Origin: Tenebrio molitor
Lineage: Eukaryota; Arthropoda; Insecta; Coleoptera; Tenebrionidae
Assembly (NCBI RefSeq): GCF_963966145.1
Contig: NC_091049.1
Coordinates: forward strand, 13,020,001-13,084,000
Direction: 5' to 3'
DNA: 64,000 nt
Under the pieces are notes generated by a model, which saw only the letters and a list, made by a program, of their open reading frames with translations, was not told the origin of the DNA and searched no databases. Below, piece by piece: positions 31,691 through 42,970 of the stretch (the stretch's first letter is position 1; the number at the start of each line of letters is the position of its first letter). The translations under genes were made by a program, and so were the position numbers.

Positions 31691-32700
31691 AAAATTTTAC
31701 ACCCGTGCTCATATGAGTGATGTGCGTTTCCAAAGCAATGCGTGTAAAGCTCGTACGATTTTTTTTTAAATACCGGAATTTTTAATAGTTAGAATAACTA
31801 TTTACAAGTACTGCTTGACCAGAATAGCTTGGCGTCTGAGATGCGCACAAGAGGAAACGAGCGAGTCTCTGTAAGATAAGGATATGGCTATGGTTGTAGG
31901 TACGGTACACTCAATGAAGCAAATCTGCTCAAAACAGCCCGGACATGCTGTTCACTTGAAGCTTGAAGCGCTTATTTTCGCCCGTTTGTACACGATCTAA
32001 ACACTTCCAGACCCAACAGACAAGTGCGCTCCGCTAGTGGGAGGGATTTCAGTCCACTGCGTCACTGGCCAAGCTGTTCTGGTCGACCTGTAAGGAACAA
32101 ATAAAATATTCAACAATACACGCATGGTAACGGGTTTTACTGGCTTCAGAAGGTGACTCGCCTTCGGCTCTCCTGTCATATCCTTCTGTCGCCAGTAAAA
32201 ACCCTTTTTACTGTGCTAGTAATTTTAAATACTATAACCGTACCCTGAAAGCACAAATGAAATAGCCATACAAACACTCCATACTTCACACAAACTTCCA
32301 ACAAACAACAACCGCCTGAGTAACAGAATCCCCAAAAATCCAATCCGCAAACTCAGACACCCACCCACAGCCCTCCTCTCCAAACTATACCCTGATCTTT
32401 CCGAGACTCTCCAGGACATCGTTGAAAACACCCCGGTTTCGATGAGATAGGATCGACCTGCCACCCCGCTCCCAATCGCTGACCTCGGCGAGGACGACCA
32501 CCGACGAACATCATTAACCCACAACCAGGACAACCCAAACCCCGGACTAGACATCCCCCACTTCTTCAACCCCTTATTTTTCTGTTGTAGGAACCGGGAC
32601 CTGGAAGCAAGACTATCAAAACCAAAACCACCAACTCCCCCGAGGACCACCACTCCGACAAGCCAGGACCCTCACCAATAGACCGGGATTGCCAGCCAAG
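31691..32700 (+). other. Unclassified tail of the LINE region
   Basis: 31691-32234 is AT-richer. It carries a loose inverted pair (CAGTAAAATTTTAC near 31688 and GTAAAAACCCTTTTTACTG near 32195), so it may be a separate insertion. 32235-32700 returns to the C-rich style with NEIAIQTLHTSHKLPTNNNR and RHPPTALLSKLYPDLSETL, resembling the C-terminal end of a LINE RT, but too short to be sure. Confidence 0.35.
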
Positions 32701-32755
32701 TACACTAAAAAAAAGATTACACCGGGGTTCAGTTCCTACGAAATTCGTTCAAACT

Positions 32756-33166
32756 TTGGTGAAAACAGGAAGTGGACATAGCTCTAGACCACCTCATTCT
32801 ATTTCAGAAAATCTAAAGTCCATTGCTTCTTGTAGTCAAGTTAATTTTAGTTTACTTGAAAGTTCACAGCCTCATGTAAGTAGCAATCCTTTAGATCACA
32901 GCTTCAATTTGTTGGTAGATCATGATCATACCTACCGTTTACCTAGTATAACTACAGAAAGAAACGAATCAATTGTTCATTCTAACCAATTCAACAATAG
33001 CGATCTGGTACATTCACCACCTCATATAAATAACAATTTATTGAATCAGAAGTGTATGTCATCTGCCTCTGTACCCAGACAAGATTCATATAATAATAAG
33101 CAAATTTTATCGAAAACTCGTAATGGGGGAATTAAAAAAAAAAAAAAAAATCGTGTAACCGAGTAA
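32756..33166 (+). pseudogene. Ser/Asn/His-rich ORF before P-like element 3
   Basis: An open frame of 136 codons, low in complexity (SSRPPHSISENLKSIASCSQ, SNPLDHSF, HSPPHINNNLLNQ) and ending in a poly-Lys run from an A-rich tract. It lies directly upstream of, and collinear with, the P transposase relic. It may be the variable linker between THAP domain and catalytic domain. No THAP domain is seen upstream. Confidence 0.35.
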
Positions 33167-34322
33167 GTAGTTTGACCCCAAGAAAGCGAAAATTATTATT
33201 ATTATAATCGAGTACAGCAAGGAAAAATTTAAAAATTGAATAAGCTTCTTTCATCCTCGTAAAAAGTTGAAGACATTGTCTCATAGCAGCTTATTACAAG
33301 ACATTGAAAAAAATTTTGACCCCACAGGAGCGACATTATTAAAATCACAATTTGTCAATATGCACAGAAAAAATCCACCATGGTCGCTCGATAACAAGTT
33401 TTTGCTTTGGGGCTGTACAAGAGTGGGACCAAAGTGATTTTTAAGACGTTTCATTAAATTACCGTCAAAATCGACTATTTCAAAATTTTTACAAAAGGTG
33501 CCATTTCAAACGGGTCAAACGGGTAACAATATGCAGCTGTTTGAAAAACAAGGGTCTAAAAAATGTCGAATGTTAATAAATTATATAGCGGGTTGTTCCA
33601 CGAAATATCTTTAGCTACAAATTTGACATACTGCAAATTGACCGATTCCATTATTGGACATGAGGATTTAGGTATCTACTGTTACGATTTAAATCGCCGC
33701 GCGCTTGAAAATCTTCGCAATTTCTCTAGAACGTTCTAGAACCCATCGCGACACAAACGTACACGGACTTCCGGCGAAAAATCCGCGCAGAGAGGGGGCG
33801 AAAGCTATAAATCGTGGGAACTAGGAACAAAAATGGAAGTTCAAGGCTGATTACAGTGCAGGTAGTGCCTAGGGAGAGTTAACGGGACAGTGATCGAGTG
33901 ATTTAGCAGGCTGACGTGACGGCCGATCGTCAGTTCGACAACGGATACCTGGATAATCCTCCCATCCGGTGTTTGTAAATTTCTCCGATGGTTAAACTAG
34001 GTACTGATAAGATATGGAAAATTTCTCCGATGGTCAAATTAGCCCCTAATTAGGCATGGCAAATTTCTCCGCTGAATTATGGAAGCATCACGTCCTACCG
34101 ATCGACTACCCGACATAATCCTAGAATATTATCGATTCATGATGAATGTGGATGAGGAGCGGCTGTGATTTGTTTTTATCATCTTGGATAAACTGACACA
34201 ATTTTATATTTTTTCTTGTCGGAAATATGACATGTTTGTTCCGAAATTGAAATTTGAACAATGTTGTCTAATTTAATTTAATTAAATTTTTTTGTTTGTT
34301 TGTTAGAGTATAGATTAAAGTA

Positions 34323-34532
34323 CAGTCGCCAGCAATAAATTTTGTTCGTCAATGTCATTTCAAAGTTTGGTTAGATTGTCACAAATTAAAAAAAAATCCC
34401 CGTCTGATTATACTCACGTCAATAAAGTGTCAAAAAATGGGAAAAAAATACAATTATTAATGTTTCACAATAGAGCATTTTCTATTGCGTCAAAGAATGA
34501 CATTGACGACTAAGATTTATTGCTCGCAACTG
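34323..34532. mobile_element. 210-bp MITE, TA target duplication
   Basis: TIRs CAGTCGCCAGCAATAAAT and, from the right, CAGTTGCGAGCAATAAAT, continuing into TCGTCAATGTCATT on both sides. TA at 34321-34322 and 34533-34534. It is non-coding. Confidence 0.82.
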
Positions 34533-34655
34533 TACTAATTATAAGAAATCAATTTGTGATAGAAAAAATAAATACATGCCTACTCGTGTGTCAAAATAAT
34601 AAGCGCCTACTGAAGGGGTAATCCTCTCAGGTACCGAACAGACCACCGGAGCAAT

Positions 34656-35642
34656 TTGCCACATTCCAGAAAGGCTAGGGTTAATCCTTCGGAGCAACTT
34701 ACATGTTTGAGGGTTGAAATCGGAGGAATTTACGTCTGCCCCTCCCATCCTCCCCTGGCAAGTTTAATCCCACCCTTCAGTTCGACCACGAAAGGGGTGT
34801 GCTCTAGCGACACAATTTACATGGATGGAACTTTTCAGTTCTGTACAAAGTTTTTTTGTCAAATGTTTACAATTCAAGCTTTTAGAAATGGTTATTACAT
34901 ATCCGTTGTATTTTGTTTATTACCTGACAAGAGAACTGTCACTTACGCGGAGCTATTTAAAAAAATCATCGAAAGGTGTGAATCTGATGAATTCGTTTTT
35001 AAACATTCAAAGATTGTTATCGACTTTGAGCAAGCAATTCATAGTGCATGTTCATTAGTGTGGCCTGAAACCGAAATCACAGGCTGCAGATTTCATCTGT
35101 GTCAGTCCTGGTACAGGAAAATTCAGAGTTTAGGTTTAGCATCTGATTATAAAAATAAAAATTCAGATGTTGGTGCTTTTTTGAGGTTGTTCTTCGGAAT
35201 GCACTATCTGGAAGCTGTAGAAATTGGAGATTTTTTTTCTGATGAACTATATTCTCAGATTCCCTTAGACCACAGAGTTACACAATTCTGTGACTACGTA
35301 GTAGAAAACTACATTGATGATGAATCGATTTTTCCTCCAAGTATGTGGACTTCTACTACAGATTCCATGCACCGAACAACTAATTCATGTGAATCTTTTC
35401 ACAATAAATTCAACAGCAACTTTTATTCTTCGCATCCAAATATTTTTGCCTTTTAGATATTTTGCTCAATTTTCAAGCAGAAACCTATGTTAAAATTAAT
35501 TCTGCCCAACGTAGTGTAAAGAAACTTAGATGTAACACCAAGAAAAAGCAAGAATTTATTAAAACGACAATTGAACTATATAAATCAGGAAATTTGAGTA
35601 GATTAAATTTTGTTAAAAAATTATCTTTCTACTATTTACCCT
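34656..35642 (+). pseudogene. MULE (Mutator-like) transposase
   Basis: DDE transposase with DTIYMDGTFQFCTKFF (first Asp), SVVFCLLPDKRTVTYAELFK, KHSKIVIDFEQAIHSACSLV (second Asp), ITGCRFHLCQSWYRKIQSLG (the C...H motif of MULEs), HYLEAVEIGDFFSDELYSQI, DYVVENYIDDESIFPPSMW and TTNSCESFHNKFNSNFYSSH (Glu). One frameshift near 35450 leads to LLNFQAETYVKINSAQR and on to 35642. It lacks the usual N-terminal FLYWCH or zinc-finger part. The catalytic residues are all present. This is an almost intact core in an otherwise truncated gene. Confidence 0.88.
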
Positions 35643-35649
35643 AGATTGT

Positions 35650-36658
35650 TTACATTTACATTTAGAATAAGTATCCAATTATTCCTATATTACCAATCAT
35701 TCTGTACAGTTGTATTATTCTGTAAATGTATTTTAACGAACTGTAAAAATATTTCTTTCATAAAATGCAATAAAATGTGATATATTTTTGAAATTATTTT
35801 GGTGTCTTTTTCAATAATATCCCTAGATCTTGACTAAAGATAATAAGCAAACCTGCCATTTTCTAGCACCTGTTAGTGTAATTATAATTTTCTAAGAATC
35901 ACTGGTTTAATCTCCCAATCCCTCGGCAGCGAGGTCGTGGTCGAACTGAAGGGTCGGATTAACGCTATCTCATTAGCGTGGTCGAACTGACGGATGCCGG
36001 ACGTGACGACGTAGTGGAGTCCGCGATGCGCCGTTGACGACTCCAGCTGTCGACCAGCAGTAAATCCGACACTCGCTGAAGAAAAGGAGGAAGAGCTCGA
36101 CGTCCTAACCCTCACCGGAGGGCGGTGTAGTCGTTTAGCTTCCGCAAAAGGATTCGGCCTTCCACCCCCTTGTAGTTTTGCCACTTGCTGTCAACTCGGA
36201 GTTCAAAACGTTTGCACGTTTAGTTCATGTCAGAACAGGGACGCTCGTAAAACATTTAGTTTTCGTCTTGTCCGGGTCAGAATAGGGAAAGTTTGTGTTA
36301 ATTTTACAGAATTGTTTAGGTTTTATTTCGTGGAGTTTTGCAGATTGTACATATTGCTGAGTTGTACTAGATTAGAATTGTATACTTCTAGGGTTCATTT
36401 TCATTATTGTCCTGGTCTTGTACAAAACCATTGCACGTAACAAGCTGCGAATAAAAACTTCTCCACGAATTTCTGTGTGTCATTTCCCGTACTCCGGGCA
36501 GTTTTCATCATTTTCAGCCTGAGTCGACGATACTTGTGATTCGCATTGTAAACCGACTCGAAGCCCACGACCTGTTCGTTATACCCCTAAACAGTACGGA
36601 TTTGTTACCGGTAACAGGATTGCCCAGTTTCGGGAGAGTAATATACGTATAACGTAAC
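35650..36658. other. Right part of the LTR-like element
   Basis: AT-rich flank to about 35880, then a GC-richer block (35900-36200) and a segment with AATAAA at about 36450. Open frames on the minus strand at 35882-36184 lack motifs. I read this as LTR sequence. Confidence 0.45.
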
Positions 36659-37489
36659 ACTACCTTAGGCCGAACAAACAGTTGTGCTAACCATGCGTTA
36701 GTATTTATGGTTCAAAGTATTCATTCAGGTTGGAAGCAGCCCGTGGCATATTATTTTGCAAAAGATAGCATTAAAAGTAAGGATTTAAGCTATCTAATTC
36801 GTGAAATAATTGAACAGTTGCAGATAATAGGAATTATAGTTGCCTGTACTGTGTACGAGCAGGGATCACGGTCCCACGAACAGGGGAGCCCTAAAATTAT
36901 TGAAAAAGGAAAGCAGCTATGATACTGAAGAACCTTTGTTTTCTGTCAACCAACAGAAAACTGTGTCACTGTATGATGCGCCTCATTTACTTAAATCCAT
37001 CGGAAACGTTTTGGCGAGGTACACAATTAAGTAGAGAGATAACAAGGTGGCCAAATTTTGTCATTTAATTTCGGCGTTTCGTTTTGACCAAACTCGACTG
37101 TTTCAGACTTTTAGGAAAATTCGGTAATGTTATCTTCTTGATGAAAGTAAATGACGCCACACCTGCGGAAGTGCGCACCTGAGTCGTCACCTCCCCCTGC
37201 AGAAAGAAATGGACTAGTCCGCCCGAGTCCGACCAAATTTCGTCTCTTACGCATATCACGTGACAGGTTCTTCTCTATTCAAATTACCTTTAATACGAGT
37301 ACAATGGCTGCGGCTATTGAAACTATGATAGCTCAAAATACCGGACTTTCTTCCGAAGCAATCGACACCGCCGAGTTTGCACACGATATAAACGATTTGT
37401 TTGACAGTTTCAATAGTAGCAACATTACTAAAAAGCATGCTGTTCGTCCGTTAAGAATAGCTTTAACAAGAAAAACAGAACATATGTAA

Positions 37490-37769
37490 CCTGAGATTTT
37501 CCATCGGACCTAAAAAGGGGATTAATTAGAGGCTGAGGATAACGTATCTAAATATACGTTCCGTATGTTAACCAGGATGACCAAAATACTGGTTCTGCGT
37601 CCCGTAACTGTCAACTCGGTATCTGGTAGGTTGGTAGATTAATTGTCAACCAAACGACCGACTTTGCAACGCGGTAGAAGCGGTAAGTAGGTTGTCAACA
37701 GTGTCAAAACTCAAAATACCGTCAACTGACTGTTACTTGTGATGCATAATAAAGGTCAATAAGAACTTC
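37490..37769. other. Upstream region of the Myb/SANT gene
   Basis: No coding motif. Contains a weak palindrome around TATCTAAATATACG (37545). It may hold the 5' UTR and promoter of the gene that starts at 37770. No TATA box is convincingly placed. Confidence 0.35.
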
Positions 37770-38645
37770 ATGATGGATGCTTTGGGGGTATGTATTTTAC
37801 ATAGGTAGTACTAAAATAATCATTAATATTGCTTTTTATAGTTGAAAGTACTCCATTGTGGGCACTGTGCGACTGAACTGGGCACCTTCACGCAGATGAT
37901 GTCCCACAATGTAGGGGACAGCCACTATTGCTTCTCTGTCTTTAACAAAATTCAAATCGATGAAAAAAGTTGCTTAGTTTGGGGGACAAGAGCGCCTTTA
38001 AATAAGTCTGCAATCGATAATCAGCATTCATCACAATTATTACCAAGTTGCTCAAGTCCGGTTAGTACACCTGAGCACCATGTTCTTAATGAGACTACAC
38101 CAACTGAGACTGTTGGGTGGTCAGAAAATGCCATCAGGTTGTTGATTGTAACATACAATGAACACAAAGAAAAATTTAAGTCTCCCAGATATAATAAAAA
38201 AGAAGTGTGGAACTTAATTAGTCATGCCCTGCGTGAACACAAGATCTATAAATCAGGGCTCAAATGTGATGAAAAATGGAGAAATTTGAAAAAAACTTAT
38301 GAGAAAAAAGGAACCGGCAATAAAGGTACTGGTGGTGCACCCACGCATTGGTTTTTTTTCGATGAAATGCATGAAATTTATTTTCACGATCCACATTTCA
38401 ACCCTGTGCTAACAGTTTCTAGCAGTAGTGGTGGAAAGAGGAGTAGTGGCAATGAGGCAGAGAACCAAAAGGCTGTAAAGGATGGGATCCAAGAAAAATT
38501 TTCTCCGAGTGGGAAAAAAAGACTATCCAAATCAATTTCTTCATACGAAATAGATCAAAATAAACAAAAGCGTCATAAGGAACGAATGGAACAAAGGGAA
38601 AGGATGTTCCAGTGGTTCCAAGAAAATGTTAGGAAATGTGATTAA
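37770..38645 (+). CDS. Two-exon Myb/SANT-like (trihelix) DNA-binding protein
   Basis: Exon 1 is 37770-37787 (MMDALG), followed by GTATGT, a 54-bp intron (37788-37841) ending TTTTTATAG, and exon 2 at 37842-38645. The product is 273 residues with no stop or frameshift. Residues 10 to 40 carry paired Cys/His (CGHCATELGT...SHYC). Residues about 95 to 180 are a trihelix-type Myb/SANT domain (GWSENAIRLLIVTYNEHK, EVWNLISHAL, CDEKWRNLKKTYEKK, HWFFFDEMHEIYF). The C-terminus is Lys/Arg-rich and helical (KRHKERMEQRERMFQW). It binds DNA by homology. It may be a host gene or the accessory ORF of a Harbinger-type element. No TIRs are seen. The 38646-38940 flank is an AT-rich 3' region. Confidence 0.75.
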
Positions 38646-39038
38646 TAATAGAAATTCCTTATTGTACCAAAAATATTTGTGCAATGTGATTTTTTGAGTA
38701 TTATTTTTAGTAGTGTAGTAAATTTTCATTTAAATTAACGATTTTGTTGGAAATATTTTTCAAATTATTGTTTTTAGTCTTAAGAGTTTGTTTCTACTTT
38801 TTTTATCATTGGTATTGTAACTTGCCATTTTTTGTTGTTCTTTTTTTTTGTATATTATATAATCTGTTATGATTTTTCTCAATGTTAATTTTGATCTGTT
38901 CCTAATAGTGAATATTCAGTTTAACAGTTTAACAGTTTATTAACCCCACCACCGCTTTAACCAACCATCGCCGTCACGCCCTCCCGATACTTAGAACAAA
39001 ACCGAATCAACCGACAACAACCGCTGTCAAAATCGAAC

Positions 39039-39582
39039 TCACCGCATTTGGTCGTTTGGTGGACATACGGAACGTATATGTGTTTTAAATAAGAAGTGGA
39101 GTGAAAGTTTTCGCATTGAGTTTCGAGGGCTTTGTTCCATTCTACCTCGAACTTTCTCGACTACATCTTCTGTGTGTGTAGATGTTCTACCTGTAGGTTT
39201 TGCCTCTTTCACATCACCTGTTTGCAGGTAACGTTGCACCAATCTCGTGCAATGCTGCCTAAACGCAACTAAGGTAACAACTGGCTCGGGGAACATTTGT
39301 TGAAATTGGTGAAATGCATCGTCCGTGGTCCGTGGAATACTGCCAACCGTTGGCAGCATCAAAATTTCCAGTCCGAAAGTACGCCATACCAATAAAAATG
39401 TCTTGCTCTAGTGTAAAAACCATTTTAATTAATAAATTGATACAAAAATGACACTTGCTTTTGAAGTTTGAATTTGCCCGTCAAAATTGACAACTGAAAA
39501 TGTAATGCTACCAACTTCACTGAAATTTTTATCATGTTGTCATTGTTGCCAACAGCTTCAGTCCTTGTTGATCACTCTGTAG
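39039..39582 (-). pseudogene. DUF4817-type transposase N-terminal relic with 3'-side TIR
   Basis: Minus strand: MVFTLEQDIFIGMAYFRTGN, then after a frameshift AFHQFQQMFPEPVVTLVAFR, RLVQRYLQTGDVKEAKPTGR and VRGRMEQSPRNSMRKLS, the HTH of the DDE family. The end of the element is at about 39582 (TTGATCACTCTGTA, i.e. TACAGAGTGATCAA on minus). The catalytic domain is missing and the other end is not found. 38940-39040 has a tandem of AACAGTTT and no gene. Confidence 0.65.
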
Positions 39583-40176
39583 AAGAACAGTAGCAGAAAA
39601 TATAAGTCGCAGACAATGTACTGTCAAGTATACAGTGAATAATGAAAATGTTTGCAAGAAAACCGTGAGTAAAATATTTGGAATCACTCAACGAAGAATA
39701 CAATGCCTTCTTGACAAAATGAAATGTAAAAGGAATGTGGAGGACCAGATAGGCAAACATGAAAACCGTTCAAAAAAGGTTCAAAATCCAGATATTGATA
39801 AAATTTGTAATAACATAAGTCCTTACCATTACAAGAAAATCATTATTGCAGAAAGGAGTCTTCTAAAAAATGTCTTCCTGTAGAACCTATTCTGCTGCTT
39901 TCAAAGATATATTCAATCTAAGATTTGGGCTTCCAAGATCCGATACTTGCTCGTATTGCGACAAAATGTTCATCAAACCGTGTTGTACACAAAATGAAAA
40001 TGAAAAACAAACAATCATAAACGAGAGCAGGATATACAAGTTTGAGAACAGATACTGAAGTGGCAAAGAATAATCCCAATGTAGTCAGCCTATGCACGGA
40101 TTTACAACAGGTATTATTTTGCCCGACGTTGACCCATTCGTCCATCTTTTATCAACGCCTATATTCAACGTATCCT

Positions 40177-40409
40177 GTGTTCCAATAAAAACTCACTTGC
40201 AGTAAGCCATGACTATAGAGATAGATAGACTGGTCATGTCGATTTTAGGATCATTGGAAGTAGTTCATTTGTTACTTACAAATTTTCATTATATTGTGAG
40301 TTGTGACAGATAACCTATAAATTTACTTTAGTAGTTCATTTCACATCTGGTACTAAGACATACTTCACTTTTGTCATGGCTTGCTGCGAGTGAGTTTTTT
40401 GTGGAACAC
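40177..40409. mobile_element. 233-bp MITE
   Basis: TIRs of about 36 bp: TGTGTTCCAATAAAAACTCA at the left and, in complement, TGTGTTCCACAAAAAACTCA at the right, both going on to GCAAGCCATGAC-type ends. It is non-coding. Confidence 0.8.
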
Positions 40410-40463
40410 ACGATATAATTATGCAGTGCATGATATGGGCAAGCAGAACGCTACTATTAGTCT

Positions 40464-40763
40464 AAGATCCCACTGCATGATTTCTACGTTCATCTGTTTT
40501 TTAATCAAAATACCATTATTATAGATAATTATGAATAGAGAAATATGTTTCTGCAGGGTTGCCTATCAAAATATGGCCGCAAGTATTTTTTAATTAAAAT
40601 TAAATTAATTAATTTTTTCCAAACAGGTTCGTTCACTTGTTTTTTACATAAATTATAATTCATTTCAAAGAGAGATGTGTAAAGAACTTGAAAAGTTAAT
40701 TATCTATAAAAATTGTATTTTGATTAAAAAACAGATGAACGTAGAAATCATGCAGTGGGATCT
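40464..40763. mobile_element. 300-bp MITE with 65-bp TIRs
   Basis: AGATCCCACTGCATGATTTC at the left is matched in complement at the right (GAAATCATGCAGTGGGATCT). The match runs inward through TACGTTCATCTGTTTTTTAA. The interior is AT-rich. The target duplication is unclear. Confidence 0.8.
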
Positions 40764-40837
40764 CGTACTATATGCAGCTGTGACATGAAGCGATCACACA
40801 TGGGGCATCGACAGAGATTGCTTCAGAATTATTACTA

Positions 40838-41160
40838 CAGGGTTATTCTAAATGATGGTAGGCGTGAAAACTGAATGTAAAATTTATGGTTGCCGCTCCA
40901 CATAAAAAACATCAAAATGATGTGAATAAGTGAGTACACACCGTTCACACACAGAAGTTAAATTGGGTGCAAAACAAATCAATATTTCTGGATTCAGTCG
41001 TTAATTTAACACAAATAAACAAAAATCTCATCACCGCACTTTTCACCTAAAAAATGACAGTGACAGCGACAAAACTGACAGTTCAGTTCACATGAAAGCG
41101 GCAAAAATGTAATAACATGGGCATGGCCTACTTCGACTACAATCATTTAGAATAAGCCTG
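40838..41160. mobile_element. 323-bp MITE (family C, copy 1)
   Basis: Ends CAGGGTTATTCTAAATGAT and complement ATCATTTAGAATAAGCCTG, flanked by TA (40836-40837 and 41161-41162). The interior (GGTTGCCGCTCCACATAAAA, AAAATGATGTGAA) recurs at 58404-58600. Confidence 0.8.
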
Positions 41161-41818
41161 TATATTACTGAAACATTTAATCCATTACAACCAGGCAAAG
41201 ATAGAAAACTTATAGTATGGCTGATCGATGCGTTGTTGGACAAAACAATAATTGGAAGATGCTAACACTCTTTCGACTACTTATTTTATCCAAATATTTT
41301 ACGCAAGTTGACCAGAAATTTCTCACGAGTGGTCACAGTTTTCTTCCATGCGATCGGGATTTCGCACTCATTGAAAAACAAAAAACGAAATCTTAAGTAG
41401 GTATATATTCCTGAACAATGGGCCAAAGTTATTGCAGAAGCAAACAGAGAACATCCATTTAAAGTAATAAACATGCACCAGACATTCTTCAAGGACTTCT
41501 TCCCTGCCGAATAAGAATTATGAAAGGATCCAAATTGCAAAATAACAGAGGGAGTTTGGATACAACTTACATCTGATGATATCAGTACTTTGAGGATAAG
41601 AAAATCACATAATGTTATTCAGCCATGGAACACATTTTCTATGATACAACGCAAGAAAAACATTACTTCCTTGTCCGTGAAGGATGTAAGTAAACTACAG
41701 GCCATTTACAAAGAACCGCATCCAATCAAGAAAGAAAAAATCGAAAATTTGAAAGATATGTGCCAGTACATCCCTTTGGAGTACAGGGAATTCTATCATA
41801 ACTTAAAAAGTGTTACAT

Positions 41819-42140
41819 AAATCAGTTCGTTGTTCGAGGAAGGCATTCTTCAAAAATAACAACGTTGTATGTGCGCTGGATATTGAACGTTGTTACAGGG
41901 AAATTGTCTATTTCTTAATGTTGTTATGTTCTAACACTATCATGCGAGAGTCAAATGTTCAATTTAGGTTTTTATACTTGTTATGAACTAGCCAATTAAA
42001 TAAAAACGTTGAATATTGATAAAAATTGGTCTTAAAATGTTTTTCTTCGTTTTACGCAAAGTATGACTTGGTAGGTTACAATGTTGTTATGGCCGACCCT
42101 TCAAATATTAAACCTATTTAAACAAAAAATGTGAAGTTAA
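41819..42140. other. Intergenic stretch left of the Tc1 relic
   Basis: Holds several GTTGTTA strings (AACGTTGTT, TTGTTATG) but no ordered repeat and no gene. Confidence 0.45.
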
Positions 42141-42970
42141 TGGTCAAAAAAACAAAAACTGTTACAACTTGCCCCGGTCTCCTCTAACAAACATTTTACA
42201 AGATCATGTGGTACCTTTTGCTCCACATATTGGGGAAAACTTCATTTCAATGCAGGACCATGCTCGCCCGCACATCGCTCGCTGCGTAACAAACTTTTTA
42301 ACCGAGACAGGGGACTGGCCTGCTAGGTTTCCAGACATGAATCCTATAGACAGGGGCGCCGACTCCGTGGGTGCTCGAGCACCCATGAGAAATAAACAGT
42401 GGGTGCCGAGCACCCCTGAGAATAGACATCAAGAAACAGATCAGTAATCGCCTTTTAGGGATGGGCGTTTTTTCATTACCCGACGACCCGTTTAGCGCAG
42501 TGGTTTTTGAAGTATTAGATAAAGTCGTGGGCTGTATTGAACAACGCTTTACTAAAAATGCTATGACTAAGGCTGGGCAAATATGCCGTAAAAATTGGTC
42601 ATTATATGCACATTATATGCCGTAAAAAATTACTATTTTATGGAGCTAAATATGCTGCATAACTCTAAAATATGCCGGATAACTCTAAAATATGCCTTCA
42701 AATATGGATATTGTGACGTATTATGTACATTATATGCCAAAACTTGTAAAGCTCGTACATGATGTTACGTTACCTATATTTTATTGCCACAAAAAAGCAA
42801 ACGACCCAGCACACTTTCTTATTAAAGTATAGAGATAATTAATAATCTATTATAAGTTTTCAAAAAAGTGTATTCAACTACGTAATTACAAGCAGCGATC
42901 ACTTTACGTTAAACGGACGACATCAACTTGATGGGCCTTATTCTTTCCGCAGTATTTAGAAACAACAATA

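Larger units (their letters stand above)
30131..32715 (+). mobile_element. Decayed LINE (Jockey/I-type Gag) with 5S-like head
   Basis: Order on +: a 5S-like dimer; a C-rich leader with T-rich runs (30270-30315); ORF1 with zinc knuckles (30640-31690); a 0.5-kb foreign or non-homologous stretch (31690-32235); a short C-rich coding piece (32235-32700); and eight A at about 32705-32713. Most of ORF2 is missing. The strongly C-rich sense strand distinguishes it from its surroundings. Confidence 0.55.
33680..36659 (+). mobile_element. Solo-LTR-like insertion carrying a MULE
   Basis: Begins TGTTACGATTTAAATCG and ends AACGTAACA, a short TG...CA inverted terminus. CTAC is duplicated at 33676-33679 and 36660-36663. 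Removing it rejoins the P transposase reading. It has a TATAAATCG box near 33810 and AATAAA near 36450. There is no internal gag-pol and no second LTR, so it reads as one LTR. The MULE at about 34.6-35.6 kb accounts for much of its 2.98-kb length. The exact MULE borders are not found. Confidence 0.65.
33240..37489 (+). pseudogene. P-element transposase relic (P-like element 3), split by an LTR
   Basis: 33270-33679: FFHPRKKLKTLSHSSLLQDI, FVNMHRKNPPWSLDNKFL, KLPSKSTISKFLQKVPFQTG, CKLTDSIIGHEDLG, with several frameshifts. It resumes exactly after the LTR at 36664: RPNKQLC, FMVQSIHSGWKQPVAYYFAK, DLSYLIREIIEQLQIIGIIV, ACTVYEQGS (the catalytic Asp of VCDQGS is now Glu), SLYDAPHLLKSIGN. A later piece at 37300-37489 (TMAAAIETMIAQNTGLSSEA, AEFAHDINDLFDSFNSSN) is the insert region. 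It is heavily mutated and lacks the C-terminus. Confidence 0.75.
39640..41818 (+). pseudogene. Insect transposase-like protein relic, split by three MITEs
   Basis: The first part has ENVCKKTVSKIFGITQRRIQ, SPYHYKKIIIAERSLL, CRTYSAAFKDIFNLRFGLPR and SDTCSYCDKM. It then breaks up. The last part (41200-41818) has VIAEANREHPFKVINMHQTF, FKDFFPAE, VKDVSKLQAIYKEPHPIKK and CQYIPLEYREFYHNL. I recognise the order (FNLxFGxPRSDTCxxCD ... FIPLxYxxFY) from uncharacterised repeated proteins in insect genomes that are probably transposases. The superfamily is not certain. Frameshifts and stops abound. The middle is missing or displaced by MITEs. Confidence 0.5.

Noticed and set aside
30176..32653. Several minus-strand open frames rich in Gly, Arg and Trp
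   Set aside because: Complement of the C-rich sense strand of the decayed LINE, whose + readings hold the RRM-like and knuckle motifs.
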